This document shows, in pieces, positions 1-8,962 of a DNA stretch of 56,840 bases. Numbering within the stretch: the first letter of the stretch is position 1; each line of letters begins with the position of its first letter. Made by a program: the position numbers and the translations under genes. The notes beneath the pieces are model-generated. The model did not search any database and was not told the DNA's origin. It worked only from the letters and a program-made list of their open reading frames with translations. Source of the stretch: Clostridiales bacterium (GTDB taxonomy: Bacteria > Bacillota > Clostridia > Lachnospirales > Bianqueaceae); contig JAILDJ010000157.1 in assembly GCA_024689505.1 (NCBI GenBank), forward strand, positions 1 through 56,840. The letters are read 5' to 3'.

Positions 1-456
1 GGTCAGTACGGATATGGTTATGGTATCAGTTATCTGAAAGATGCGCTTGCCAGGATCCTTGGCATCGATCACACCTATGAAGTCATCATTATAGGTGCTG
101 GCTTTTTGGGAAAGGCGATCGCTAATCATGCACCTACGGAGAAACCAACGTTCATCGTCCAAGCTCTTTTTGATATAGATCCACAATGCATCGGTACAGT
201 CACGGGAGGCGTGCCGATCCTGGATATGCAGGAACTTGAAGAATATCTTTCCAAGCATCATATCGATATTGCGGTCCTTACATTGCCGCCCGGCGCTGCT
301 CCGGGTGCGGCAGAGCGGCTTGCGCGGGCCGGGGTATCCGGAATATGGAATTTCTCATCTGTCGATCTTAAAGTAACTGTTCCAGAAGTCGTGATCGAAA
401 ACGTTCACCTTTCAGACAGCTTGATGACATTATCTTACTATCTGAATCACAAATAA
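1..456 (+). CDS. rex: Redox-sensing transcriptional repressor Rex, C-terminal part
   Basis: The reading frame is open from the first base, so the N-terminal winged-helix DNA-binding domain lies outside the window. What remains is the NAD(H)-binding Rossmann domain: the glycine motif GAGFLGKAI follows a short beta strand, and the family's C-terminal block is present ([13 protein letters not shown], then [10 protein letters not shown] and a VPEVVIEN strand). Rex represses fermentative and NADH-reoxidising genes when the NAD+/NADH ratio is high and leaves DNA when NADH binds. The residues seen agree with this family through to its usual C-terminal end. A strong terminator follows directly, so rex ends its own transcript. 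No gene in the window shows a convincing Rex box. Confidence 0.9.
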   Translation, partial: GQYGYGYGISYLKDALARILGIDHTYEVIIIGAGFLGKAIANHAPTEKPTFIVQALFDIDPQCIGTVTGGVPILDMQELEEYLSKHHIDIAVLTLPPGAAPGAAERLARAGVSGIWNFSSVDLKVTVPEVVIENVHLSDSLMTLSYYLNHK

Positions 457-460
457 ACAT

Positions 461-487
461 CGCTATATCGTATGATATAGCGTTTTT
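461..487 (+). terminator. Intrinsic terminator after rex
   Basis: A perfect 9-bp stem (CGCTATATC / GATATAGCG) with a 4-nt loop is followed by five T residues. It lies between the rex stop and the queA ribosome binding site. Confidence 0.85.
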
Positions 488-506
488 GATGAATACAGGA
501 GAATGT

Positions 507-1562
507 ATGGAAACAAAAGACTTTTATTTTGATCTGCCTGAGGAGCTGATCGCGCAGACCCCGCTCAAGACCCGGTCTGACTCGCGGCTGCTGGTCCTTG
601 ACAGGAAAAGCGGAGCCCTCAGGCATGATCATTTCTATCATATCGCTTCCTATCTGAAGGCGGGCGACTGCCTGGTCTTGAACGATACGAAAGTCCTTCC
701 GGCGCGGTTATTAGGTGCGCGTGAGGATACCGGTACACATGTTGAACTGCTTCTCTTGAAAAGGCTCAGCAGAGATGAGTTGTTGGAGGAAGCATATCAG
801 AGTGATTGCTGGGAAGTCCTGGTCCGCCCGGGCAAGCGAGTCCGTCCCGGACATCGCCTGACCTTCGGAGAAGGGCTTCTGAAGGCTGAAGTCCTCAAGG
901 TCATGGAGGGTGGCAACCGTATCGTCCATTTCGAATTTGACGGCATCTTCGAAGAGATCCTGGATCGATTAGGACAGATGCCGCTTCCTCCCTATATCCA
1001 CGAACGGCTCGAGGATCCGGACCGCTATCAGACGGTCTATGCCAGGGAAGAAGGTTCCGCGGCGGCACCTACGGCCGGCCTGCATTTTACTAAAGAACTC
1101 CTGGAACAATTGAAAGAAAAAGGGATCCGGATCGCTTTTATCACCCTGCATGTGGGACTCGGTACGTTCCGACCCGTAAAGGTCGAGAAGATCGAAGATC
1201 ATGAAATGCATAGTGAATATTACCAGATCAGTCAGGAGACCGCCGATATCATCAATGAAACCAGGCGAGAGGGCGGTCGAGTGATCGCGGTTGGTACGAC
1301 CAGCTGCCGTACGCTTGAATCCGCTGCTTTGGAAGATGGCACTGTTCCTGCCTCCAGCGGTTGGACACAGATCTTTATTTATCCGGGATATCGTTTCAAA
1401 GTGCTGGATGGCCTGATCACGAATTTCCATTTGCCGGAATCCACGCTGATCATGCTGGTCAGTGCGTTTGCCGGCCGGGAACATGTACTGCATGCTTACG
1501 CAGAAGCTGTGCGCGAACGGTATCGTTTCTTTTCCTTCGGAGACTGTATGTTGATCCAATAG
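507..1562 (+). CDS. queA: S-adenosylmethionine:tRNA ribosyltransferase-isomerase
   Basis: QueA transfers and isomerises the ribosyl moiety of AdoMet onto 7-aminomethyl-7-deazaguanine in the anticodon of GUN tRNAs, giving epoxyqueuosine. The start is the ATG at 507, because AGGAG lies 5 nt upstream; an in-frame TTG and ATG further upstream fall in or next to the rex terminator. The 351-residue product is the usual length. Family blocks are visible: [13 protein letters not shown] at the N-terminus, a PTAGLHFT segment near residue 187, [11 protein letters not shown], and the C-terminal [19 protein letters not shown]. Its pathway partner tgt lies 7.4 kb downstream on the same strand, whereas the two are usually adjacent. 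I see no promoter between the rex terminator and this gene. Confidence 0.96.
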   Translation: METKDFYFDLPEELIAQTPLKTRSDSRLLVLDRKSGALRHDHFYHIASYLKAGDCLVLNDTKVLPARLLGAREDTGTHVELLLLKRLSRDELLEEAYQSDCWEVLVRPGKRVRPGHRLTFGEGLLKAEVLKVMEGGNRIVHFEFDGIFEEILDRLGQMPLPPYIHERLEDPDRYQTVYAREEGSAAAPTAGLHFTKELLEQLKEKGIRIAFITLHVGLGTFRPVKVEKIEDHEMHSEYYQISQETADIINETRREGGRVIAVGTTSCRTLESAALEDGTVPASSGWTQIFIYPGYRFKVLDGLITNFHLPESTLIMLVSAFAGREHVLHAYAEAVRERYRFFSFGDCMLIQ

Positions 1563-1571
1563 GTAACTGTG

Positions 1572-3053
1572 ATGAAGTATTTCCAGAAACTCGGCAAGTC
1601 TATCATGCTTCCGGTGGCCTGTCTGCCATTGTGCGGCCTGTTGATGGGCATCGGCTATCTGTTATGCCCGGCATCCATGCAGGGCGGTGCTGTCTCAGGT
1701 TTCGGTCCGGTGATCGGCATGTTTCTTGTCAAAGCCGGAGGGGCATTGATCGATCATATTGCCTTGCTGTTTGCTGTCGGTATAGGCGTCGGCATGTCAG
1801 ACGATCAGAATGGCACGGCCGGTATGACAGCTCTGGTTTCCTGGCTCATCATCACATCACTTCTGCACGTGGATTTCATCAAGACCATCATGCCATCGGT
1901 GGCTGAGCGCCCTACGAGGCTGCTGGCGTTCCAGAAGATCGAGAATCCGTTCATCGGTATCCTTTGCGGTTTGATCGGTGCGCATAGTTACAATCGTTTC
2001 AAGAACACCGACCTGCCGGAATGGATGGCTTTCTTCAGCAGAAGGCGCAGCACGGTCATCATGTCAGGGATCTTCTCTTTGCTTGCAGCAGCCGTTTTAT
2101 TCTTTGTCTGGCCTGTCCTTTTTGAAGGACTTGTCTGGCTGGGGCAGAGCATCGCGCATATGGGGGCGATCGGCGCCGGCATCTATGCGTTTCTGAACCG
2201 GATCCTGATCCCTTTGGGGCTGCATCACGCGCTAAATAACGTGTTCTGGTTCGACACCATAGGTCTCGGGGATCTGACCCATTTCTGGGCTGGCCATACC
2301 AGTGCTGACGTCAGATGGTCGCTGGGAATGTATATGTCCGGATTCTTCCCTTGCATGATGTTCGGTATACCCGGTGCGGCACTTGCCATGATCCAGTCGG
2401 CAAAAAGCAGCCGACGCAAATACGCGATCGGTATCCTTTCTTCCGCGGCGATCTGCGCGTTTGTATGCGGGATCACGGAACCTTTTGAATTTGCGTTTAT
2501 GTTTACCGCCCCTGTTTTATATGCAATCTATGCGTTGCTATACGGCATTTTCACATACATAGCGGCTATCGTAGGATTCAGGGCCGGTTTCTCCTTTTCC
2601 GCCGGAGCGGCTGATCTTCTGTTTTCAGCTTCTTTGCCTGCAGCCGCTAAAACGTGGCTCATCATTCCGTTGGGAATCACGGCTTTTGTCGTATTCTATA
2701 TCGTATTTCGCGTCCTGATCCGTGTTTTTCATTTCCATACACCCGGTAATGAAGCGGAAGAGCACGAAGAGGCTGAAACTACGACTGTACCATCCACAAA
2801 GCGAGGGGATATCGATACTGACGCTATATTATCAGGACTTGGCGGTGCTGGTAATATCGTCTCTCTGGACCATTGCGCGACCCGCCTTCGTATCGAAGTC
2901 AAGGACGGTACTTGGATCGATGATGCTGCCTTGAAAACGGCCGGTGCCAGAGGTGTGATGCATCTGGGGCAGACATCCGTACAGGTCGTGATCGGCATGA
3001 AGGTGCAGGCTGCTGCGGATGCATTGCAGGAATCTATCAGAAAGAACAGATGA
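1572..3053 (+). CDS. PTS transporter EIICB, glucose/N-acetylglucosamine type
   Basis: This is a sugar permease of the phosphoenolpyruvate phosphotransferase system. Residues 1 to about 385 are a hydrophobic EIIC domain with the family's LNRILIPLGLHHALNN segment and the GITEPFEFAFMF sugar-site motif. After a charged linker (about 390-410) comes an EIIB domain with the phosphocysteine in LDHCATRLR. There is no EIIA domain, so phosphate must come from an EIIA encoded elsewhere. It starts 9 nt after queA; an in-frame GTG lies one codon upstream of the chosen ATG. The next gene overlaps its stop by 4 nt (ATGA). Substrate is inferred at family level only: N-acetylglucosamine, glucose and maltose permeases all share this layout. 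Confidence 0.85.
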   Translation: MKYFQKLGKSIMLPVACLPLCGLLMGIGYLLCPASMQGGAVSGFGPVIGMFLVKAGGALIDHIALLFAVGIGVGMSDDQNGTAGMTALVSWLIITSLLHVDFIKTIMPSVAERPTRLLAFQKIENPFIGILCGLIGAHSYNRFKNTDLPEWMAFFSRRRSTVIMSGIFSLLAAAVLFFVWPVLFEGLVWLGQSIAHMGAIGAGIYAFLNRILIPLGLHHALNNVFWFDTIGLGDLTHFWAGHTSADVRWSLGMYMSGFFPCMMFGIPGAALAMIQSAKSSRRKYAIGILSSAAICAFVCGITEPFEFAFMFTAPVLYAIYALLYGIFTYIAAIVGFRAGFSFSAGAADLLFSASLPAAAKTWLIIPLGITAFVVFYIVFRVLIRVFHFHTPGNEAEEHEEAETTTVPSTKRGDIDTDAILSGLGGAGNIVSLDHCATRLRIEVKDGTWIDDAALKTAGARGVMHLGQTSVQVVIGMKVQAAADALQESIRKNR

Positions 3054-4207
3054 TCATGGAAGAACAGAGTTTCGAAAAAGAGGCAAGAAGACGCAAACGC
3101 GCCTGGCGTATCCTCCATCCCTTAGTGCGGCTGTATTTCCGGAGATTCCATTGTTCCATGGAAACGGTCAATGTGGAAGGGCCATATCTGCTGATCGCCA
3201 ATCACGCGTGTGATCTGGATCCGATCTTTGTAGGACTGGCAAGTCCGGATCGGCCGCTCGCTTATGTTGCGAGTGAGCATCTGATGCGGATGGGATTCAT
3301 TACGAAACTGTTGACGCGGTATCTCTCCGTGATACCGCGGCCCAAGGCGTCCATGGCTATCGATACCATCCGCGCGGTGACCAAAGTGCTGAGGCAAGGT
3401 GAACCTGTCGTCCTCTTTGCAGAAGGAGATAATACCTGGAACGGCATTTCGGGTTCGATCTTTCCGGCAACAGGAAAACTTGCGAAAATCATGAAAGTAC
3501 CGCTGGTGACCTACCGTATGGAAGGAAATTACTTGACGAAACCGCGGTGGGCGGCGGTTACAAGACGAGGCCGCGTCAAAGGGATCATCTCTCATGTCTA
3601 CATGCCGGAGGAACTTTCTAGAATGCGTCCGGAAGCGATCGATAACTGCATCGATCAGGATATCCATGTCGATATTCGGGAAGTGCAGAAGCACGATCCT
3701 GTACGTTATAAGGGTAAGCATCTAGCAGAGCATATGGAAAAAGCGGTCTTCATTTGCCCGGAATGTAAAAAGGTCGGTACTATCTATACCAAGGGTCCTA
3801 AAGTCTTCTGTTCCGATTGCGGTCCGCTGACAGAGATCGATCCTTACGGCAACTTTACGAAGGGACGTTTCTTTCATATCTCTGAGTGGGATCAATGGCA
3901 GCAGGAAGCCTACCGTGCCTGCATACAGGAAGGAAAGAAGAAAGATCTTTTTGCTTTTGATGGCGCGATGACGAATCTCACGACTAAGGAAGAACGGCCT
4001 GTGCGTGTCTCGCTGGATCTAGTGGCTCGGACGATCCGCGTCAATGATGATCAGATCCTGCTGTCACAGATCACCGATCTTTCTATGGTCAGGACCAATC
4101 GCCTTCTATATACGTACCAAGATGGGTATTTTGAGATCAGGACCGATACAGGGGTCCTGCGTCCCTATCTCCTGGCTTGGCAGGAAATCAAGAAAGAAGT
4201 GGAGTAA
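3050..4207 (+). CDS. PlsC-like acyltransferase with C-terminal zinc ribbon
   Basis: The N-terminal ~200 residues look like a glycerophosphate/lysophospholipid acyltransferase: NHACDLD near residues 51-57 is the HX4D catalytic motif, and VVLFAEGDNTWNG stands where the family has FPEGTR. The Glu-Gly pair is kept but the following Thr-Arg is not. A zinc ribbon follows (CPEC near residue 236, CSDC about 20 residues later). The last ~90 residues (VRVSLDLVARTIRVNDDQILLSQITDLS...) are beta-rich and may form a PH-like domain. No transmembrane anchor is obvious. The ATGA overlap with the PTS gene suggests translational coupling. The acyl acceptor cannot be read from sequence; membrane phospholipid synthesis is the default inference. 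Confidence 0.75.
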   Translation: MIMEEQSFEKEARRRKRAWRILHPLVRLYFRRFHCSMETVNVEGPYLLIANHACDLDPIFVGLASPDRPLAYVASEHLMRMGFITKLLTRYLSVIPRPKASMAIDTIRAVTKVLRQGEPVVLFAEGDNTWNGISGSIFPATGKLAKIMKVPLVTYRMEGNYLTKPRWAAVTRRGRVKGIISHVYMPEELSRMRPEAIDNCIDQDIHVDIREVQKHDPVRYKGKHLAEHMEKAVFICPECKKVGTIYTKGPKVFCSDCGPLTEIDPYGNFTKGRFFHISEWDQWQQEAYRACIQEGKKKDLFAFDGAMTNLTTKEERPVRVSLDLVARTIRVNDDQILLSQITDLSMVRTNRLLYTYQDGYFEIRTDTGVLRPYLLAWQEIKKEVE

Positions 4208-4212
4208 TCGCT

Positions 4213-5640
4213 ATGATATTATGCAATGCGGCTGGATCGGAAATACAGCAGATCTTTTATGAAACCGCAGGTGTTTGGAATCTGATCATGCAGTTGGGGA
4301 TCATCGCGGTCATCGTATTGTTTTCCAATATGCTGCGTCGTTGTATTCCTTTCATCCGTAAGACATTGATGCCCGTCTCCGTTCTGGCTGGATTCATCAT
4401 GCTGGGTCTGAAGCTTCTTCTGCAGCGCGTATTTGGTATCGATGATCTGTTCGATATCGAGGTGCTGGATACTTTGGTCTATCATTGTATCGCGCTGGGT
4501 TTTATCGCCATGAGCCTTCGTGTCAATGCCAAGACGGAAGAGAGCCATTCCGCAGCCGGTATCAAATCCGGTGCTGCTATCGTAGGTTCTTATCTGATCC
4601 AGGGATTGACTGGCTTGGTGATCACCATCTTGCTTTCCTTCACGATCAAGCCCGGCCTGTTCAAAGCTGCTGGCCTTCTGCTGCCCATGGGCTATGGACA
4701 GGGCCCTGGTCAGGCGAATAACATCGGTACGACCTATGAGACTTTCGGATTCGTAGGCGGGCAGAGCTTTGGCTTAGCGATCGCCGCAGCCGGTTATATC
4801 TGTGCCTGTACGGTCGGCGTCGTGGTTCTGAACTATTGGAAGAACCATCATCAGATCGGCGTTTCCGGTGATGAAAAGCAAAAGGAAGAGACGTATACCA
4901 TCGATTTCTTCCAGGATAAAAACGAGATCCGTGTTTCTGACTCCATCGATAAGCTTTCGGTTCAGGTAGCGATGATGCTTGGCGTATATCTGCTGACCTT
5001 CCTTGTGACCAAGGGTATCACATCCGCGCTTACGCTTTGGGCTCCCGGCCTTGCCAAGATGCTCAATTCGATGCTTTGGGGCTTCAATTTTATCATCGGT
5101 TCCGCATTGGCCATGCTGGTGAAGACCATCCTTGGCAAGTGTGAGAAACGCGGCTGGATGAAGCTGCGCTATCAAAACAATTATCTGCTGAACCGCCTTT
5201 CCGGATTTTTCTTTGATCTTATGATCGTGGCGGGTATCGCTTGTATCGATCCGGAGGATCTGTCCGGGCTGTGGCTGCCGTTCGTTCTTATGGCCGTTGC
5301 TGGCGGCGTCGTGACCTGGTTCTATCTGAAGAAGATCAGCAAAAAGATCTACAAAGGATACTACCATGAAGGTCTGATCTCCATGTATGGTATGATGACG
5401 GGTACGATCGGTTCCGGTATCCTGCTGCTCAGGCAGATCGATCCGGATTTCGAGACCCCGGCAGCGAACCATCTGGTGGTAGGCTCCAGTTACGCCATCG
5501 TTTTCGGCGCACCGCTTTTGATCCTGATCACTATGGCAGCGCGATCCGACGTGATGTGCTATCTGGTCACTGGGATCATCGTCGTATACTTCACGCTTCT
5601 CATGCTGTTCATTCATTTCTACAAGAAAGGGAAATCCTGA
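4213..5640 (+). CDS. Sodium:glutamate symporter-like (GltS/ESS) membrane protein
   Basis: This 475-residue integral membrane protein has ten or more hydrophobic segments in two halves. Each half holds a Gly-rich motif (MGYGQGPGQANNIG in the first, YGMMTGTIGSG in the second), the arrangement expected of GltS-type sodium:glutamate symporters with two re-entrant loops. The start is the ATG at 4213, with GGAG 8 nt upstream; a longer in-frame start would run back into the acyltransferase gene. It probably imports glutamate or a related anion with sodium. A distantly related organic-anion symporter is possible, because the GltS motifs are only approximate. Confidence 0.6.
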   Translation: MILCNAAGSEIQQIFYETAGVWNLIMQLGIIAVIVLFSNMLRRCIPFIRKTLMPVSVLAGFIMLGLKLLLQRVFGIDDLFDIEVLDTLVYHCIALGFIAMSLRVNAKTEESHSAAGIKSGAAIVGSYLIQGLTGLVITILLSFTIKPGLFKAAGLLLPMGYGQGPGQANNIGTTYETFGFVGGQSFGLAIAAAGYICACTVGVVVLNYWKNHHQIGVSGDEKQKEETYTIDFFQDKNEIRVSDSIDKLSVQVAMMLGVYLLTFLVTKGITSALTLWAPGLAKMLNSMLWGFNFIIGSALAMLVKTILGKCEKRGWMKLRYQNNYLLNRLSGFFFDLMIVAGIACIDPEDLSGLWLPFVLMAVAGGVVTWFYLKKISKKIYKGYYHEGLISMYGMMTGTIGSGILLLRQIDPDFETPAANHLVVGSSYAIVFGAPLLILITMAARSDVMCYLVTGIIVVYFTLLMLFIHFYKKGKS

Positions 5641-5648
5641 TACTGAAT

Positions 5649-8003
5649 ATGAAAAAGTATGGGTATTTACATGTTTTCCTGATCGCTTTCGGGGCTGCGC
5701 TCCTGATCTTTCTTCCAGCCATGATCTGGGACGGGGGATACCTTATCTTTTTGGGGGATTTCAACTCCCAGCAGATACCGTTCTATCATGTGGCGCACAG
5801 AGCCATCCGGTCCGGACAGTGGGGATGGAACTGGCAGACCGATCTGGGCGTAAGCTTTATCGGCAGTTATAGTTTCTACCTGTTGGGCAGTCCTTTTTTC
5901 TGGCTGACGGTACCGTTTCCTGAAAGTATCATCTCATATTTCATGGGACCGCTTCTGATCCTGAAATTTGCCTGTGCGGCGGTGACGTCCTATGCATGGC
6001 TCAAGCGACACGTCAAGTCTCCCCAGGCGGCAGTTTTAGGAGCGCTTCTGTACGCTTTTTCCGGGTTTTCGATCTATAACATCTTCTTCAACCATTTCCA
6101 TGAAGCGATGGTGTTTTTCCCGTTACTGCTTATCGGATTGGACGAACTCATGGAGGACGGTTCGAAAGGGGTATTTGCACTTGCGGTCTTGATCAACGCC
6201 GTAGTCAGCTATTTCTTTTTTGTTGGAGAAGTCGTCTTTACGATCGTTTACTTTTTTGTTCGTGTTTTTACGTATGGCTATGCTTTCAGTTGGAAAAAGC
6301 TGGGCCTTGTGGCCTTGGAGGCCGTACTCGGATTTCTTTTGAGCCAGTTTCTGTTCCTGCCGTCCTTGGTCGTTATGCTTTCCAATGGCCGCGTCAACAA
6401 TTTTGCGGATGGCCTGGACATCTGGATCTACGTCAATAATCAGCGGATCTTCGTCATCCTGGCAAGTTTCTTGTTCCCGAACGAGCTGCCCTCCAAGCAG
6501 GTCCTGTTCCCGGACGCCAGTGTCCGCTGGACGTCCTTAAGCGCATATCTGCCGCTTTTCGGTGTGAGTGGAGCACTGGCATACTTGCGGACACATAAGA
6601 AAAATTGGCTGAGCGTTCTTCTGAAAGTATTGCTCGTGATGGCTTTAGTACCAGGACTCAACAGTTTGTTCGTAGCGTTCAACCGTTCGTTCTATACACG
6701 ATGGTTCTATATGTTCGTGCTGATGCTTTCGCTTGCGACGGTCAAGGTCGTTGACGAGGGCAAGGTGCGCGTCCTGGAACGATCAGCGATGCACGTGCTG
6801 ATCGTGACAGGCGTCATAGTATTGTTGATCGGTCTCACGCCAGACAAGGTGCGTGAAGACACATGGCGGCTCGGTTTATTCGCCGAGGACTGCGTATGGC
6901 AGTTCGCTGTGATCGTAGGTACGGCACTCATCTCCTTGGGCGTACTGCTCATGCTGCTGGACGGTATGCGGCAGGATCCGGATCGAGTGGTGCGGCATAT
7001 GATCGTTGCAGTGCTGGTGATCTCTGTGCTCTATGGCAATTTCTATATGGTCTGGGGCAAGATGCGTTCCTATGATACGCATGAATACTTCATTCCTGAC
7101 GTGCTCGAAGGTACGTTGGAAACAGAAGAAAAGCGATTCTTCCGCATCGATCAGGACGATTCCTGCATCAATTTGGGTATGTTCTGGAACGTGGCCGATA
7201 TCCGCGCTTTCCATAGCTTGGTGCCGGCTTCCATCTTCGATTTTTATGAATTCATCAACGAGGAACGCAGTGTCAAGTCTGCGCCATCTTATGATAACTA
7301 TGCCATTCGTGCGCTTTTGTCCGTGAAATACTTCGCGGATTCGCATGATGAGGGCGATGATTTCCAAAGTTCACAAGAAATCGATGGGGAGATCGAGTAT
7401 AAAAACCGGATGCCGGGATTCGCTTTGATCGGTACGCAGAACGACCATGATATCTATGAGAATCAGTATTATCTGCCGATCGGATTTACGTACCACAGGT
7501 TCTGCACCCGATCGGAGGCGGAGGATATTTCTGAGAACAACAGGGCTCTTTTGATGCTGCATACCCTGGTGCTCGAAGATGACGTCCCGATCGAATACCG
7601 TGCAATGCTGCGTCACGATCTGAATCTTCCGGACCACGATTATTCAGAAGAAGGCTATTTCGCGGCGTGCAGTGAACTGCGTCAACATACGACGGATACG
7701 TTCAAAACAACGCGGACCGGTTTCACGGCCTCTATCTATACGGACACAGATGATCTTGTGTTCTTCAGTGTCCCCTATGAGGAAGGCTGGAGCGCAAAAG
7801 TGAATGGCCAGCCGGTCGAGATCGCGAAGGCAAATGTTGGGTTTATGGCGGTCCCTGTCACAAAAGGATCTTCTACGATCACCTTTACATATCATACACC
7901 TGGGCTTAAGCCGGGCATCCTGATCTCGGCTGGGGCTGTATTGCTGATGATCACATATTTGCTCTTTGCCAGGATCTTATCTAGAAGGAAGGTGCAGTCT
8001 TGA
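5649..8003 (+). CDS. yfhO: YfhO family GT-C membrane glycosyltransferase
   Basis: The product (about 784 residues) has a dozen or so membrane segments and a large C-terminal extracytoplasmic part ending in a last membrane helix. The first external loop, after TM1, holds GGYLIFLGDFNSQQIPFY, matching the Asp- and Gln-rich catalytic loop of YfhO/GT-C enzymes. In Bacillus, YfhO moves a GlcNAc from undecaprenyl phosphate onto lipoteichoic acid. The next gene is a CsbB-type glycosyltransferase that would make that lipid-linked sugar, and the two overlap by 4 nt. The chosen ATG has a purine-rich AAAGGGA 16 nt upstream; CTG codons nearer to it are alternative starts. The GtcA-type flippase used by this pathway is not in the window. 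Confidence 0.8.
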   Translation: MKKYGYLHVFLIAFGAALLIFLPAMIWDGGYLIFLGDFNSQQIPFYHVAHRAIRSGQWGWNWQTDLGVSFIGSYSFYLLGSPFFWLTVPFPESIISYFMGPLLILKFACAAVTSYAWLKRHVKSPQAAVLGALLYAFSGFSIYNIFFNHFHEAMVFFPLLLIGLDELMEDGSKGVFALAVLINAVVSYFFFVGEVVFTIVYFFVRVFTYGYAFSWKKLGLVALEAVLGFLLSQFLFLPSLVVMLSNGRVNNFADGLDIWIYVNNQRIFVILASFLFPNELPSKQVLFPDASVRWTSLSAYLPLFGVSGALAYLRTHKKNWLSVLLKVLLVMALVPGLNSLFVAFNRSFYTRWFYMFVLMLSLATVKVVDEGKVRVLERSAMHVLIVTGVIVLLIGLTPDKVREDTWRLGLFAEDCVWQFAVIVGTALISLGVLLMLLDGMRQDPDRVVRHMIVAVLVISVLYGNFYMVWGKMRSYDTHEYFIPDVLEGTLETEEKRFFRIDQDDSCINLGMFWNVADIRAFHSLVPASIFDFYEFINEERSVKSAPSYDNYAIRALLSVKYFADSHDEGDDFQSSQEIDGEIEYKNRMPGFALIGTQNDHDIYENQYYLPIGFTYHRFCTRSEAEDISENNRALLMLHTLVLEDDVPIEYRAMLRHDLNLPDHDYSEEGYFAACSELRQHTTDTFKTTRTGFTASIYTDTDDLVFFSVPYEEGWSAKVNGQPVEIAKANVGFMAVPVTKGSSTITFTYHTPGLKPGILISAGAVLLMITYLLFARILSRRKVQS

Positions 8004-8962
8004 CTTGTCTGTACGTTGTCATTCCCTGTTACAATGAACAGGAAGTCCTGCCGGAGACCGCCAGGCGGCTGAAAGACAAGATCATTGCGCTCACAGAGAA
8101 GGGCATGATCAGTGCTGAAAGCCGCGTTCTGCTGGTGGATGATGGCAGCGTGGATGAGACCTGGACATTGATCCGTGCCTTACACGATGTGGATGACCTT
8201 TTCGAAGGTATCAAGCTTTCCCACAACCGGGGTCAGCAGAATGCTTTTCTTGCTGGGCTTCAGGCAGCTTCCGGTAAAGCGGACTGCGTCATTACCATGG
8301 ATGCGGATCTGCAGGATGATATCGATGCCATGGATGCCATGCTGGCATCCTATCATAACGGGTCGGACATCGTCTTCGGTGTGCGGTCCAACCGCGATAC
8401 GGATTCTTTCTTTAAGCGTCATTCCGCGCAAGGATATTACAAAGTCATGCGCAAGATGGGGATCGAATTGGTATACAACCATGCGGATTATCGTTTGATG
8501 AGCCGCAGAGCGCTGGAAGCGTTGAACGAGTATACGGAAGTCAACCTCTTTTTGCGTGGCATCGTACCGGAACTCGGATTCAAGACGGATGTTGTATACT
8601 ATAAACGCGCCGAACGATTCGCGGGTGAGACAAAGTATCCGCTGAAGAAGATGATCGCGCTGGCGGTGGAAGGGGTCACATCCTTCAGTGTTCAGCCGCT
8701 GAAGATCATTTCTCGGCTCGGGATCCTGTTGGCCTTTCTAAGTTTGGCTGGCCTCGTCTACGCGTTGATCTCCAAGATCTCCGGATCGGCTGTGTCCGGA
8801 TGGACGACCATCATCCTATCGATCTGGTTCCTGGGCGGTTTGCAGCTTTTGTGCATTGGTGTCGTCGGGACTTATATCGGCAGGATCTATAGCGAAGTAA
8901 AGGCAAGACCCAGGTATATCATCGAGGAAACGACCTGGCAGGAGGAAGAAAAGAATGTATGA
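8000..8962 (+). CDS. csbB: CsbB/GtrB-like undecaprenyl-phosphate glycosyltransferase (GT2)
   Basis: An N-terminal GT2 domain (VVIPCYNEQEVLPE, then LLVDDGSVDET, MDADLQDD with the metal-binding DAD, and HADYRLMSRRA) is followed by two transmembrane helices in the last ~80 residues, the GtrB/CsbB layout. Such enzymes load a sugar (GlcNAc in CsbB, glucose in GtrB) onto undecaprenyl phosphate at the inner membrane face. The TTG start is supported by AGGAAGG 7 nt upstream and overlaps the yfhO stop as TTGA. The coupling with yfhO argues that both act in one glycosylation route, probably on lipoteichoic acid. The sugar is not determined by the sequence. Confidence 0.8.
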   Translation: MTCLYVVIPCYNEQEVLPETARRLKDKIIALTEKGMISAESRVLLVDDGSVDETWTLIRALHDVDDLFEGIKLSHNRGQQNAFLAGLQAASGKADCVITMDADLQDDIDAMDAMLASYHNGSDIVFGVRSNRDTDSFFKRHSAQGYYKVMRKMGIELVYNHADYRLMSRRALEALNEYTEVNLFLRGIVPELGFKTDVVYYKRAERFAGETKYPLKKMIALAVEGVTSFSVQPLKIISRLGILLAFLSLAGLVYALISKISGSAVSGWTTIILSIWFLGGLQLLCIGVVGTYIGRIYSEVKARPRYIIEETTWQEEEKNV

